NCBI GenBank assembly: GCA_018267385.1
Contig: JAFDYN010000007.1
Coordinates: 496,001 to 560,000 of the forward strand
DNA length: 64,000 bases
Source of the DNA: Bacteroidota bacterium
Lineage (GTDB): Bacteria; Bacteroidota; Bacteroidia; Chitinophagales; LD1
Reading direction: 5' to 3'
The notes under the pieces are model-generated. The model made no database searches. It was given only the letters and a program-made list of their open reading frames with translations, and was not told the DNA's origin. Numbering within the stretch: the stretch's first letter is position 1; every line of letters begins with the position of its first letter. This document shows positions 8,630-18,599 of this stretch, piece after piece. The position numbers and the translations under genes were made by a program.

Positions 8630-8654
8630 ACACGTGCACCCACCTAAGCGCCTT

Positions 8655-11045
8655 ATGACCACCTACCTCCGCAGCCTGCTGTGCCTCTGCCTGCTGGCGT
8701 GTGCTGCTGTCACTGATGCTCAGGACCTCAAGAACATCAGGGGCCAGGTAGTAGACCGTGACTCAAAGTTCCCCATCACCGGCGCCAATGTCTATGTACT
8801 AGGATCCAACCCGCCTATCGGGGCCCAGACCGATAGCAGTGGCTACTTCACCCTGGCGGGCGTGCCACTCGGGCGCGTCTCACTCAGGGTATCGTACATA
8901 GGATATAAAGACGGCGGGGCCAACGACATCCTGGTGATAGCCGGCAAAGAGAACCAGCTCACCATAGAGCTGGAGGAGCAGGTCTCTGAACTCAAAGAGG
9001 TACAAGTCACTGACAAGGTCACTAAGGGCGCTGCCAAGAATGAGTTTGCTACAGTGAGCGCCCGCTCCTTTGATGTGGAGCAGACCAGCCGCTTCAGTGG
9101 CAGCCGCAATGACCCCGCTCGTATGGCATCCAACTTTGCCGGTGTGAGTGGCGCCAATGACGCCCGCAACGACATCATCATCCGTGGCAACTCGCCCATG
9201 GGCCTCCTCTGGCGGCTGGATGGCGTAGACATACCGAGCCCCAATCACTTCGCCAGTTTTGGCAGTACGGGCGGCCCGGTGAGCATGCTCAATAACAATA
9301 CCCTTGCCCGCAGCGACTTCTTCACCTCTGCCTTCCCCGCCGAGTACGGCAATGCGACCTCCGGTGTTTTTGACCTGAAGATGCGCAATGGCAATAAGGA
9401 CAAGTATGAGTTTCTCGGGCAGATAGGCTTCAATGGTATAGAGCTGGGTGCCGAGGGCCCCTTTGCAAAGAAGAAGAGCAAAGCCTCCTGGCTGATCAAC
9501 TATCGCTACTCTACCCTTGGCTTCTTCAAACTGCTGGGGGCTAACTTCGGTACCGGTACAGCCACACCTGAGTATCAGGATCTATCCTTCAAGGTCAACG
9601 TGCCGACAAAGAAAGCCGGCACCTTCAGCCTCTTTGGCCTCGGAGGCCTGAGCAGCATAGACCTCGTAGGCTCCAATGCTGATCTGAAGAATACCAACAA
9701 CCTCTACGGCAATGAAAACCAGAATATCTACAACCGTGTCAGGACGGGTGTTGTTGGTTTCTCCCACACGTACTTCATCACGCCAAAGTCTTTTTTCCGC
9801 TGGACGATCGCAGCCTCTCACCAGCGCCAGATAGCCAATATAGACACCATCAATATCGTAGACCGGTCTATCATCACCGCCTATGATCGTGTCACGCTAC
9901 GGCAGAATAAATACAGCGCGCACCTGATGTATAGCAATAAGCTTAACGCACGCAATACACTTGTAGCAGGCTTGATCAGTAATGTATATGATGTAAAGTT
10001 CTCTGATAGCCTGTCTGTGATGGGGCACTTCTATCCGCTCAAGTACGGTACAGGCTACAGTGATCTGATGGAGGCCTACCTGACATGGCAGCATAAATTT
10101 GGTGACCGCCTGGTACTCAATGCAGGTGTACACTCGCAGTACTTTACCCTGAGTAATAGTATCTCGGCAGAGCCTCGCCTCGGGCTGAAGTACCAGATCA
10201 ATGAGCGGCAATACCTCAGCCTTGGCTATGGCCTGCACAATGGCATACAGCCGCTGCCCACTTACTACAACTATGACACCAGCGCAGCCAGTAGCGGCCG
10301 GCCTACAAATCTGCACATGGGCTTCACCCGGAGCAATCACGTAGTACTGGGCTATGATCTCGTCTTCTTCAAGGACTTTCACCTCAAGACAGAAGCCTAC
10401 TTCCAGTACCTGGACAATGTACCGGTAGAGCAGCAGAGCAGCAGCTTCAGTATGCTCAATGCAGGAGCAGCTTTCAATACCCCTAATAACACCTTCCTCG
10501 TGAATAGGGGAGTGGGCCGCAACTATGGCCTGGAGCTGACCATGGAGAAGTTCTTCAGCAAGGGCTACTACTTCCTCGTCACCGCCTCACTCTTTGACTC
10601 AAAGTACAGAGGCAGTGATGGTGTCTGGCGCAATACAGCCTTCAACGGGCACTATGTGGTCAATACTCTGGGAGGCTATGAGTACCGCTTTGGTGGCAAG
10701 AAGGGGGTGAAGCGCCACGTGATAGCTGTGGATGGTAAATTCACCGTAGCAGGAGGCCGCTACTACACCCCTGTAGATGTGGTACAGAGCCAGCTACAAG
10801 GCCATGAGGTGGATATAGATGCACAGGCATATTCCCTGGAGTATCCCATCTACTACCGGCTGGACCTCAAGATCAGCTATCGCATCAGCCTGCGCCGTAT
10901 CACGCACGAGTTCTCCTTTGATGTGCAGAATGTGACCAACCACAAGAATGTCTTTATCAAACTATATGATACACGCACCAATAGCCTGGTGACCCAATAT
11001 CAACAAGGGCTCTTCCCTTTGCCCCAGTACAGGATATTATTTTAA
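8655..11045 (+). CDS. TonB-dependent receptor-like outer-membrane protein with N-terminal carboxypeptidase-regulatory domain
   Basis: A protein of 796 residues from the ATG at 8655; a GTG seven codons upstream is also in frame but too close to the putative promoter. A signal peptide is followed by a CarboxypepD_reg-like domain (IRGQVVDRDSKFPITGANVYVLGSNPP, GYFTLAGVPLGRVSLRVSYIGY, mature residues about 5-95), then a plug-like domain (RNDIIIRGNSPMGLLWRLDGVDIPSPNHF) and a long beta-barrel of alternating aromatic strands ending in ...LPQYRILF, with the terminal Phe usual for outer-membrane insertion. At about 800 residues it is shorter than SusC and resembles the ligand-unknown receptors of this phylum. 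No SusD partner lies nearby, so it is not a classical glycan-uptake pair. Confidence 0.9.
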   Translation: MTTYLRSLLCLCLLACAAVTDAQDLKNIRGQVVDRDSKFPITGANVYVLGSNPPIGAQTDSSGYFTLAGVPLGRVSLRVSYIGYKDGGANDILVIAGKENQLTIELEEQVSELKEVQVTDKVTKGAAKNEFATVSARSFDVEQTSRFSGSRNDPARMASNFAGVSGANDARNDIIIRGNSPMGLLWRLDGVDIPSPNHFASFGSTGGPVSMLNNNTLARSDFFTSAFPAEYGNATSGVFDLKMRNGNKDKYEFLGQIGFNGIELGAEGPFAKKKSKASWLINYRYSTLGFFKLLGANFGTGTATPEYQDLSFKVNVPTKKAGTFSLFGLGGLSSIDLVGSNADLKNTNNLYGNENQNIYNRVRTGVVGFSHTYFITPKSFFRWTIAASHQRQIANIDTINIVDRSIITAYDRVTLRQNKYSAHLMYSNKLNARNTLVAGLISNVYDVKFSDSLSVMGHFYPLKYGTGYSDLMEAYLTWQHKFGDRLVLNAGVHSQYFTLSNSISAEPRLGLKYQINERQYLSLGYGLHNGIQPLPTYYNYDTSAASSGRPTNLHMGFTRSNHVVLGYDLVFFKDFHLKTEAYFQYLDNVPVEQQSSSFSMLNAGAAFNTPNNTFLVNRGVGRNYGLELTMEKFFSKGYYFLVTASLFDSKYRGSDGVWRNTAFNGHYVVNTLGGYEYRFGGKKGVKRHVIAVDGKFTVAGGRYYTPVDVVQSQLQGHEVDIDAQAYSLEYPIYYRLDLKISYRISLRRITHEFSFDVQNVTNHKNVFIKLYDTRTNSLVTQYQQGLFPLPQYRILF

Positions 11046-11066
11046 ATGACAACTGCTGTATATAAA

Positions 11067-11092
11067 AAAGGAGCGATGATCATCGCTCCTTT
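11067..11092. terminator. Bidirectional terminator between convergent receptor and M42 peptidase genes
   Basis: A perfect 26-base inverted repeat with arms AAAGGAGCGATGA and its complement, with A-rich and T-rich ends, can terminate in either direction. It lies 21 bases after the receptor stop and 21 bases after the peptidase stop. Confidence 0.85.
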
Positions 11093-11113
11093 CTGTTATG
11101 CTATCCGACCCGC

Positions 11114-12169
11114 TTATTTAAAGCTCCAGTCGTAATTATGCAGGTTCTGCACGCAGAGTTTCATCAGGTCTATATTGCCGCGGATGTCATTCTTATTGGC
11201 CATCTCTATGTGCGAGTGGATGTGACGCGTAGGAATAGAGACTGCGCCTGCTATGGTACCTTTGGTAGCCATGCGCTGCATGCCTGCGGTGTCTGTGCCG
11301 CCGGCTGGCAGGATCTCCATCTGATACTTGAGCTTGGCATTATTAGCCTGCTCCTTCATGTACTGCACCATGCGGTAGTCGCATATCACGCCACCATCCA
11401 TGATCTTGATCGCTACGCCATCGCCTAGTTTCGTGACCATTTCCTCCGGTTTGGCTCCGGGTGTATCAAATGCTATAGTAGTATCTATACAAAGACTGAA
11501 GTCAGGATCTACATGGTGCGCTGCTACGTGTACGCCACGCAGGCCTACCTCCTCCTGCACGGTGAAGACACCGTAAAAGTCATAAGGTATCTCCTGGCCT
11601 TTCAACTCCTTGAGTGTCTCCAGCAGTACGAATACAGCTACGCGATTGTCTACCGACTTGCTATTGATACAGTCGCCCATTTCTATCAGGTCGCTGAGGC
11701 GGGTGATCGGTGAGCCGATCTCGATGTATTTCTCTACTTCGTCCCTGGGCAGGCCCAGGTCTACGAAGTAATCACTGATCTGTGGTGGTTTGGAGCGCTC
11801 GTCAGCTGTCATGATATGGATCGGCTTTGAGCCCATCACGCCTATCATATCCTTTTTCCCGTGTACGATCACGCGCTGGGCGGTGAGTGTTTTAGGGTCA
11901 AAGCCGCCTATGGTCTGTATCTTGATGAAGCCATTCTCATCGATGGCCTTCACCATAAATCCTATCTCATCCATGTGAGCGGCGGCCATCACCCTCTTAG
12001 AGCTGTCTTTGCCCTTGAGCACAGCCACGAGGTTGCCCATGTTATCTGTATACAGGTCAGATACTATACCCTTCAGTTCTTTGGTCACGAGTTCGCGTAC
12101 CTTCTGCTCAAAGCCCGATATGCCCGGTACGCCGCAGCATTGCTTTAGTAATTCGACGTTGATTGCCAT
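11114..12169 (-). CDS. M42 family metallo-aminopeptidase (FrvX/cellulase M type)
   Basis: A protein of 351 residues, the usual length for M42 peptidases. Visible family landmarks are VPGISGFE near the start, AAHMDEIGFMVKAI (first metal His/Asp region, about 62-76), MGDCINSKSVDNRVA (bridging Asp, about 165-180), TVQEEVGLRGV (catalytic and metal Glu pair, about 207-217), CIDTTIAFDTPG (about 232-243) and the late PTRHIHSHIEM (metal His). These cytoplasmic cobalt/zinc enzymes form tetrahedral dodecamers that trim peptides. The gene is monocistronic in appearance and converges on the receptor gene. Confidence 0.93.
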   Translation of the reverse strand: MAINVELLKQCCGVPGISGFEQKVRELVTKELKGIVSDLYTDNMGNLVAVLKGKDSSKRVMAAAHMDEIGFMVKAIDENGFIKIQTIGGFDPKTLTAQRVIVHGKKDMIGVMGSKPIHIMTADERSKPPQISDYFVDLGLPRDEVEKYIEIGSPITRLSDLIEMGDCINSKSVDNRVAVFVLLETLKELKGQEIPYDFYGVFTVQEEVGLRGVHVAAHHVDPDFSLCIDTTIAFDTPGAKPEEMVTKLGDGVAIKIMDGGVICDYRMVQYMKEQANNAKLKYQMEILPAGGTDTAGMQRMATKGTIAGAVSIPTRHIHSHIEMANKNDIRGNIDLMKLCVQNLHNYDWSFK

Positions 12170-12242
12170 GCAAAATGTTTTAATGGGTTGCCCCTTTGAA
12201 TAGATAAAAATAACTATTGTCGGTATATCCGCAATAGACGGG

Positions 12243-14132
12243 TCAACTGCGGCCCATCAGGAGATCACGACTACGGGATATGGCCTTCCAGACTTCGTCC
12301 GGGCCTGGCAGATTGCGCTGGCGGAGTGTATCCTGCTGGGTGCGTCGCTCGTAGGCCTGCAGGATATCAGCGGTAGAGATGATACCGGATACTTCTTTTG
12401 TATCACGCTTTATGACGGGCAAAATATCTTGCTTTGTTTTTAGCAGAAAATGTACGGCCAGTTGCAGTGTATTGTCAGTGTATATTGTATATACCTTGCT
12501 ATTGGCTAGTTGCCCTATAGCGGTGATAGGTGAGAGCGCTGTATTGTACAGTTCCGCACGTGACAGGGTCCCTACTATCCGGTGGGTATCATCTTCTATC
12601 AGTAGGGTATTAAAGCTATATGCAGAAGTGATCAGTAGTAGTTTTACGTTATGCAGGCTTTCATTTGCATTGAACAGAAGCACCGGTGTCGCATCACTCC
12701 TGAGTATAGAGACCTCACTGACCATTGTGTTTTGCAAAATATCAGGATGGAAACTCTCAGGTGTGACCACTCCGCGGCGGTTGATCTTTTCGGTCATGAT
12801 AGTGCCCTTCATAAATACGAAGGAGATCATATAGGAGGTAACGCACCCTGCGATAAGTGGAAGCAATGTATTCTCCTGCATGGTAGTTTCCAAAGCAAAG
12901 ATAATAGCTGTCAATAGGGCGCGCGAAGCTCCGGCAAATAGCCCGGCCATACCTACCAGCGCACAAAGAGGTAAGCTGACATGCGCCTCAGGTATCCACT
13001 GCTGCACAGCCATACCTATCAGGCAGCCTAGTGAGCTACCTATGGTCAGGAGAGGGGCGAGTGTACCGCCGGATGTACCGCTACCCAAGGCTATGGACCA
13101 TGAGGTAAACTTAAACAGGCAAAGGGAGGCAAGGACACTTAGTGCCATAGTGCCTGATAGCGCCATCGTGATATTGGAGTAGCCTACCCCCAACGTAAGC
13201 GGCGCAAAGTAGCCTATCACACCTACAGCCAGACCGCCTATAGCAGGCCACCACATCCAGTGGATCGGTAGCTTCTCAAAGACGTCTTCTATCCAGTATA
13301 CGGCCTTGGTCACGGCCACAGCCGCCAGGCCGATCAGGATACCGATCACCGCATAGGCGATCACGGCATTGCGATCAGGTGCAGCCACTTGCGGCATAGG
13401 GAAAGTAGCTGAAGTACTGAAAAACAAAAAATGGCAGCATGCACCCGTGACACATGCTATCACTACAGGCACAAAACTCTTAGGTGAAAACTCGAAGAGC
13501 AGCAGCTCTATAGCAAGTAATATAGCTGCGAAGGGCGTGCCAAATATGGCCGTCATACCAGCTGTGGCACCTGCGGCCAGCAGCACTTTGCGCTCACGCG
13601 CGGTGGTCCTCAGAGTCTGTCCGCAAACGGATCCGAATGCGCCACCGGTAGCTATGATAGGACCCTCTGCACCAAAGGGTCCGCCTGTACCGATCGAGAT
13701 AGCAGCAGACAGAGGCTTGAGAAAAGTGATAAGTGGTGGAATGCGGCTCTCATCCGTTAGTATTTTCTCCATAGCCTCAGGTATGCCATGCCCGCGTATG
13801 GCTTTGGAGCCATATCGTGCCATCACGCCGACTATGATACCACCTGCTACCGGCAGGGCTATGACCCATAGGCCAAGATGATTGCCTGCGGGAGAGACAC
13901 GCTCTGTAGCCGGACGACCATAAAAGCACATGCTCGTGGTAAAATTGATGAGCATGTCGAGTCCTTTCGCTATGAAACCTACAACTATCGCATTAACAAA
14001 AGCAAGAGAAGTAATAAAGAGAGTACGCCTGACCGAAAATTGCTTCTCAGGGCTATCAGTAGACTGTAGCAGTGGACTAATGGATGGCGCGGGCGGTATG
14101 CCCTCAGCGCTGGTGTACTCTTCTTCTTTCAA
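12243..14132 (-). CDS. ClC family chloride channel/transporter with C-terminal CBS pair
   Basis: A protein of 629 residues. About 60 N-terminal residues precede a ClC membrane core of roughly 16-18 helices. Selectivity-filter motifs are visible: GHGIPEAM (usually GSGIP), GTGGPFGAEGP near residues 148-158 with the gating Glu of the GxEGP motif retained, and GSGTSGGTLAPLLTIG near 345-360. Two CBS domains follow from about residue 470 (VSEVSILRSDATPVLLF..., then SKVYTIYTDNTLQLAVHFLLKTKQDILPVIKRD). CBS domains usually sense adenine nucleotides. The protein may be a Cl-/H+ antiporter or a channel; sequence alone does not separate the two. Confidence 0.92.
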   Translation of the reverse strand: MKEEEYTSAEGIPPAPSISPLLQSTDSPEKQFSVRRTLFITSLAFVNAIVVGFIAKGLDMLINFTTSMCFYGRPATERVSPAGNHLGLWVIALPVAGGIIVGVMARYGSKAIRGHGIPEAMEKILTDESRIPPLITFLKPLSAAISIGTGGPFGAEGPIIATGGAFGSVCGQTLRTTARERKVLLAAGATAGMTAIFGTPFAAILLAIELLLFEFSPKSFVPVVIACVTGACCHFLFFSTSATFPMPQVAAPDRNAVIAYAVIGILIGLAAVAVTKAVYWIEDVFEKLPIHWMWWPAIGGLAVGVIGYFAPLTLGVGYSNITMALSGTMALSVLASLCLFKFTSWSIALGSGTSGGTLAPLLTIGSSLGCLIGMAVQQWIPEAHVSLPLCALVGMAGLFAGASRALLTAIIFALETTMQENTLLPLIAGCVTSYMISFVFMKGTIMTEKINRRGVVTPESFHPDILQNTMVSEVSILRSDATPVLLFNANESLHNVKLLLITSAYSFNTLLIEDDTHRIVGTLSRAELYNTALSPITAIGQLANSKVYTIYTDNTLQLAVHFLLKTKQDILPVIKRDTKEVSGIISTADILQAYERRTQQDTLRQRNLPGPDEVWKAISRSRDLLMGRS

Positions 14133-14230
14133 AGCAGCCGCAAAAGTAAAAGCTACGGATGAGAATAATGCCTAAAAGCTCAGAACTTCGGTCATTGAAA
14201 GTATAAGCACCTGAATGATAAGTAAGTGCT

Positions 14231-15664
14231 TTATTCTACCACCGTCACCTTCATCATGTTGGCGCGGCCACGGGCAGCGAGCGGCATGGAGCCTATGTTG
14301 ACTATCATGTCGCCTTGTTTTACCAGTTCGCGCTCCTTCAGGATGCGCACCACGTCGCGGATCGTAGTATCTGTACCTACGAACCTATCATAGTGAAACG
14401 CCCTGACGCCCCAGCAGATGCAGAGGGCATTGAGCAGGGCCTTGTTTTCTGTGAATATGAACACCTCTGCCTTGGGCCTGTAGCTGCTAAGCAGGAAGCC
14501 CGTATAGCCACTAAAGGTCATACCTATGATGGCACGTGCGCCCAGCTCACTGCTCATGCGCGCAGCATTGTAGCAGATAGCGTCAGAGAGGAATGAGGTG
14601 GACTCTTTGTCCGGTATCAGTTGCTTATTATAGATCAGGTCATCAAAAGACTCTACGTTGTTCAGTATCTTCTCCATGATCTGTATCACGCGCACGGGGT
14701 ATTTGCCCATGCTGCTCTCACCGCTGAGCATCACCGCATCGGCGCCATCTATCACGGCATTGGCCACGTCTGTGATCTCCGCCCGGGTAGGGTTGGGGCT
14801 CTCTATCATAGAGTCCATCATCTGTGTGGCTACCACTACTGGTTTGGCTTTGCGGATGCAGCGCTTTACGATGTCCTTTTGTATAAGTGGCATCTTCTCC
14901 TGGGGCACTTCTACGGCCAGGTCCCCGCGGGCTATCATGATGCCGTCAGCAGCCTCTATGATCTTGTCTATCTCTACCAGGGCTTCAGGCTTTTCTATTT
15001 TGGCCATCACCTTGATGTAGCTATTGCGCTCGCCCACTATGCTCTTGAGTTCTTCTACATCCTTTGGCGATCGGACGAATGATAAGGCGATCCAGTTAGC
15101 GCCATTGGCCAGTGCAAAGTCAAGATCGCGGCGGTCTTTGTCAGTCAGTGCCGGGACTTTGGTTTTTGTATCAGGGAGGTTTACGCCTTTGTTGTTACTG
15201 ATCTTGCCACCTACGATCACCTTTGCTGTGAGCAGATTCTTGCGGTCCGTAGTGAGTACTTTCAGCTCTACGCGGCCATCGTCTATCAGGATGGCATCGC
15301 CGGGCTCTGCCTCCAGTGCGAGATTCTCATAGCTGATAAATATCTTCTTGAACGTACTGACGCATTGCTCCGTGGTGATCTCTATCTCGCTGCCTGTCTC
15401 GAGTACCTCCAGATTGTCCCGAACCAGCCCGAGGCGGATCTTGGGACCCTGCAGGTCGGCCAGGATACCGATATTGAGGCCATGCTCATCGCATATCTTG
15501 CGCACCTTCAGGAAACCCTCCAGATGCTTCTCATGCTTGCCGTGAGAGAAGTTGAAACGGAATACATCCACTCCGGCCTGGATCATCTCCAGCATCACGG
15601 TCTCATCCTCACAGGCGGGCCCCCAGGTGGCTACTATCTTTGTCTTATTGATCTTTACATTCAT
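14231..15664 (-). CDS. pyk: Pyruvate kinase
   Basis: A protein of 477 residues that catalyses phosphoenolpyruvate plus ADP to pyruvate plus ATP, the last step of glycolysis. Landmarks are KTKIVATWGPA at the N-terminus, VFRFNFSHGKHEKH (ADP/K+ site), ILADLQGPKIRLG, the catalytic-Lys/metal segment VMAKIEKPEALVEID..DGIMIARGDLAVEVP, and ATQMMDSMIESPNPTRAEITDVANAVIDGADAVMLSGESSMGKYP (pyruvate kinase signature). The C-terminal regulatory domain is complete. It stands between the ClC gene and a PorE-like protein, with a terminator for the latter just upstream. Confidence 0.98.
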   Translation of the reverse strand: MNVKINKTKIVATWGPACEDETVMLEMIQAGVDVFRFNFSHGKHEKHLEGFLKVRKICDEHGLNIGILADLQGPKIRLGLVRDNLEVLETGSEIEITTEQCVSTFKKIFISYENLALEAEPGDAILIDDGRVELKVLTTDRKNLLTAKVIVGGKISNNKGVNLPDTKTKVPALTDKDRRDLDFALANGANWIALSFVRSPKDVEELKSIVGERNSYIKVMAKIEKPEALVEIDKIIEAADGIMIARGDLAVEVPQEKMPLIQKDIVKRCIRKAKPVVVATQMMDSMIESPNPTRAEITDVANAVIDGADAVMLSGESSMGKYPVRVIQIMEKILNNVESFDDLIYNKQLIPDKESTSFLSDAICYNAARMSSELGARAIIGMTFSGYTGFLLSSYRPKAEVFIFTENKALLNALCICWGVRAFHYDRFVGTDTTIRDVVRILKERELVKQGDMIVNIGSMPLAARGRANMMKVTVVE

Positions 15665-15736
15665 GCACTACAGCTTCTTCTTAGGTCAAAGTAAATAAAT
15701 CCATACCCAAACTAGCTGCAAAAGTGTAGCAATAAA

Positions 15737-15759
15737 AAAGCCGCTCAGTGAGCGGCTTT
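15737..15759 (-). terminator. Rho-independent terminator after the PorE-like OmpA gene
   Basis: A hairpin with arms GCCGCTCA (15740-15747) and TGAGCGGC (15749-15756) is followed on the minus strand by a run of T. It lies 8 bases beyond the stop codon of the OmpA-family gene and separates it from pyk. Confidence 0.85.
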
Positions 15760-15766
15760 CCTTGAT

Positions 15767-18373
15767 TTATTTTACCGGTATCTCGAGGTCTATCGGTGCT
15801 TTGACTTGCTTGATGTGCTCCAGGCTCATGGAGATCTCATTGCTCTCAAAGTTACCCTTACGGGCTACTATCTTGTAGATGCCCGGTGTAGCGCGGGTCA
15901 GGTCAAAATAGTAAGATCCGTCACCCTTGACATAGGATACCTTCTGCTGAAATCCCTCTATATCGCTGGTGAGGAAGACTGCAGCCTCACCGGCCAGCTG
16001 CCTGTTGTTGCCCTTTACGGTATAGATAGTGCCCTTCAGCGTCACAGATTCTGACGGAGCGGTCTTGTACACCGCTGTTTCTGTTTTGGTCTCAGCTTTT
16101 GGCTCCGGCTTGCTGAATACTACATCTTTCTTGACCACCCTGGCTACTTTTTCGTCCTTCGCTTTGGCAGCAGCTACGGCCATCTTCTTAGGAGCTGCGG
16201 TAGTAGATGTTTCTTTCACCGGTACGGGTGCCTGAGAGGTTCCCTTGGCAGGTGCTATGGTCCTTGTTGTTTCTTTAGCAGGGGCAGCTTTTTTGTTCTT
16301 GCTGTTTTTGGCTTCATCCGCAGCGATCTGCTCAGGTGTCAGCTCGCTTACAATCTTAAACTCTGTACGGCGGTTCAGCGCACGACCCTTAGGATCATCT
16401 TTGCCATCAGGAGTCTTATTAGGCGCTACAGGCTGAGAGGTGCCGTACGCCTTAGGCAGCAGGCGGTCCTTGCTGATCTTCTTCTCATAGCTGAAGTATC
16501 CGATGGCTGCATCAGCACGGCGGCGGGAGAGAGCCAGGTTGTAGTCTTCTGTACCCTTGCCGTCTGTATGAGCGCCTACCTCAAATACATAAGTAGGGAA
16601 CTGCTGCATGATGTCATAGATCTTGCGCAGGCTATCACGTGAGTCGGCACGCAGGCGGGCCTGATCATAGTCATAGTAGATACGCCCTATCACCCTGCCA
16701 AAGAGCGGATTGGTCTCTTCTTTCTTTTTCTGCAGAAGGTCATAGGTCAGCGTATCGCTTTCTGTATTGGCGTCAGTATTGAAGGTAGAAACACCATCAT
16801 AGTAGCCATCGCGGCGGGTCAGCACCTTATAGCCTCTCTTAGGCTGCAGGTCAAAGAAATACTTGCCATCTACAGGTATATATGATCCGAGCTCAGTGCC
16901 ATTGCGGTCATCGTACAGCAGTACGCTGCCCTCTGTGGCAGGGAGGCGCTGGCCATCCTTTTCTTCAAATACACTACCGGTCACAGCCAGGAAGAGACGT
17001 GTAGTCGCCACCTCAAAGATATCATCAGTGCAGGTAGCGCAGCCACCCTTGAACATACCCGGCTCCAGCCTGTTAGATGCCAGGTAGCCCAAGGTCATTT
17101 TATCATTCAGAGAGAAGTAGTAGTCATCTACGCTGGAGTTGATAGGTGTGCCCATATTCTCAGGGTCTACCCACTCGCCATTAGCATCCCAGGTCGTTTT
17201 GTAAACGTCATAGCCACCGATATTGATCAGGCCGTTTGAGCTAAAGTAGAGCGTCTTGGAGGTAGCATCATAGTATGGGCTCATTTCATCGCCACGGCTA
17301 TTGATCAGTGAGCCTACAGAGTGAGGCTTGCCCACAGAGCCATCAGGATTCAGCTTAGAGTAGAAGATGTCGAGGCCCTTGCCCACATTGCGATCACTCA
17401 CAAAGTAGAGCACTTCTTCGTTGTCTTTGTTCTTGCCTACAGCCGGAGCCATATTGTTACTGAGGCCATCATTCAGCAGGGCGCCGAGTGGTGCACCTTT
17501 CTCCCATACCCCTGCCACCATATGGCTGCTGTAGATCTGGCACTTAGGCTTGATCTTGGCACCATTGTCATCAGGGCATACGGTATAGTACATCGTAGAG
17601 CCATCTACAGAAAATGATGGTGTGGTCACATTGGCTTTAGCCATATTGATATCTGCTGCCAGCTCGTCTGCCGTAGACCATGACTTGCCGTTCTTGCGAG
17701 ACTTGTAGATGATGGCGTGGTCTGCCTTCTGAGAGTTGAAGTACAGCGCATTATCCTTGGCCATAGGGGCAAAGTTGCTGGAGGCCTGATTGATGCTCTG
17801 GTCCAGGTGCTTTACTTTAAAGTCGCGCTTGGTCACACTGTCACGGTAGAAGATACCGCGGTCACAGCCCATAGCCTCGCGGGTAGCACGCTTCTTGAGC
17901 TCGGATGATGCATCATCATCACCGGCCAGCTTCTTAAATTTTGCAAAGTTGGCCTTGGCATCCTCATACTGGCCCAGGTTCTTCTGTGTACGTGCATACT
18001 CAAATATATATGCAGGCTTCTTGTGCTTGGCCGAGTCTTTATCTACCAGTACTTTGTACCATTTATTGGCTGCTACATAGTCACGCAGGCTGTATTCTAT
18101 TTTAGAGAGGTTCTCGGCAAAGTATACCTTCTTAGGCTTTTTGCCTGCGCCGGCCTCGAGGTATGGTACCGCTGCTTCTATCTTGCCTTTCTTGATCAGC
18201 TTCTTGGCTGTACGTTTGTTTTTGCGCCAGCTCAGAGAGGCCGGGTCGTTAGATTTTGCTTTGGTGGTGGTAGTGCTGCCGGTGGTAGCAGGTGCCGGGG
18301 TCTGTGCAGAGAGGATACCTGCAGACAGAAGGGCTGCTGCGAGCATCAGGGCAGCAAAGGGTCTCAGTTGCAT
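15767..18373 (-). CDS. PorE-like TPR / beta-propeller / OmpA protein with extra C-terminal domain
   Basis: A protein of 868 residues with a signal peptide ending SAGILSAQ (no lipobox Cys). Domain order: TPR-like helices (about 50-165), PD40/WD40-type propeller repeats (about 190-450, e.g. NALYFNSQKADHAI, TLYFSSNGLINIGGYDVYKT), a carboxypeptidase-regulatory-like domain (about 465-560), and an OmpA peptidoglycan-binding domain (about 570-690: RIYYDYDQARLR, FEVGAHTDGKGTEDYNLALSRRRADAA, NRRTEFKIV). This matches PorE, which anchors the T9SS to peptidoglycan, although paralogues exist in this phylum. Unusually, OmpA is not last: an Ala/Lys/Thr/Pro-rich linker of about 80 residues leads to another beta-sandwich-like domain (VTLKGTIYTVKGN...GSYYFDLTRATPGIYKIVARKG). 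Confidence 0.88.
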   Translation of the reverse strand: MQLRPFAALMLAAALLSAGILSAQTPAPATTGSTTTTKAKSNDPASLSWRKNKRTAKKLIKKGKIEAAVPYLEAGAGKKPKKVYFAENLSKIEYSLRDYVAANKWYKVLVDKDSAKHKKPAYIFEYARTQKNLGQYEDAKANFAKFKKLAGDDDASSELKKRATREAMGCDRGIFYRDSVTKRDFKVKHLDQSINQASSNFAPMAKDNALYFNSQKADHAIIYKSRKNGKSWSTADELAADINMAKANVTTPSFSVDGSTMYYTVCPDDNGAKIKPKCQIYSSHMVAGVWEKGAPLGALLNDGLSNNMAPAVGKNKDNEEVLYFVSDRNVGKGLDIFYSKLNPDGSVGKPHSVGSLINSRGDEMSPYYDATSKTLYFSSNGLINIGGYDVYKTTWDANGEWVDPENMGTPINSSVDDYYFSLNDKMTLGYLASNRLEPGMFKGGCATCTDDIFEVATTRLFLAVTGSVFEEKDGQRLPATEGSVLLYDDRNGTELGSYIPVDGKYFFDLQPKRGYKVLTRRDGYYDGVSTFNTDANTESDTLTYDLLQKKKEETNPLFGRVIGRIYYDYDQARLRADSRDSLRKIYDIMQQFPTYVFEVGAHTDGKGTEDYNLALSRRRADAAIGYFSYEKKISKDRLLPKAYGTSQPVAPNKTPDGKDDPKGRALNRRTEFKIVSELTPEQIAADEAKNSKNKKAAPAKETTRTIAPAKGTSQAPVPVKETSTTAAPKKMAVAAAKAKDEKVARVVKKDVVFSKPEPKAETKTETAVYKTAPSESVTLKGTIYTVKGNNRQLAGEAAVFLTSDIEGFQQKVSYVKGDGSYYFDLTRATPGIYKIVARKGNFESNEISMSLEHIKQVKAPIDLEIPVK

Positions 18374-18599
18374 TTGAGTTCAGTTTTTATTTAAGGATAA
18401 ACGCGAACGAATGTAATAATAGTGAGGGGTAAAAAAAACAACGCGTTATACCCCATCCGGACTGTTGTGGCTAGGAAAATGGTCTGTTGGCCGAAATGTG
18501 CGCCGGCCTGTTATACCCCAATGGCTTGAGGCCGACAGGCTTGATAAAAATATGCCTCTTAACGAGTTGCAGCTATTTAGAATAGTAACTGTACTTATC

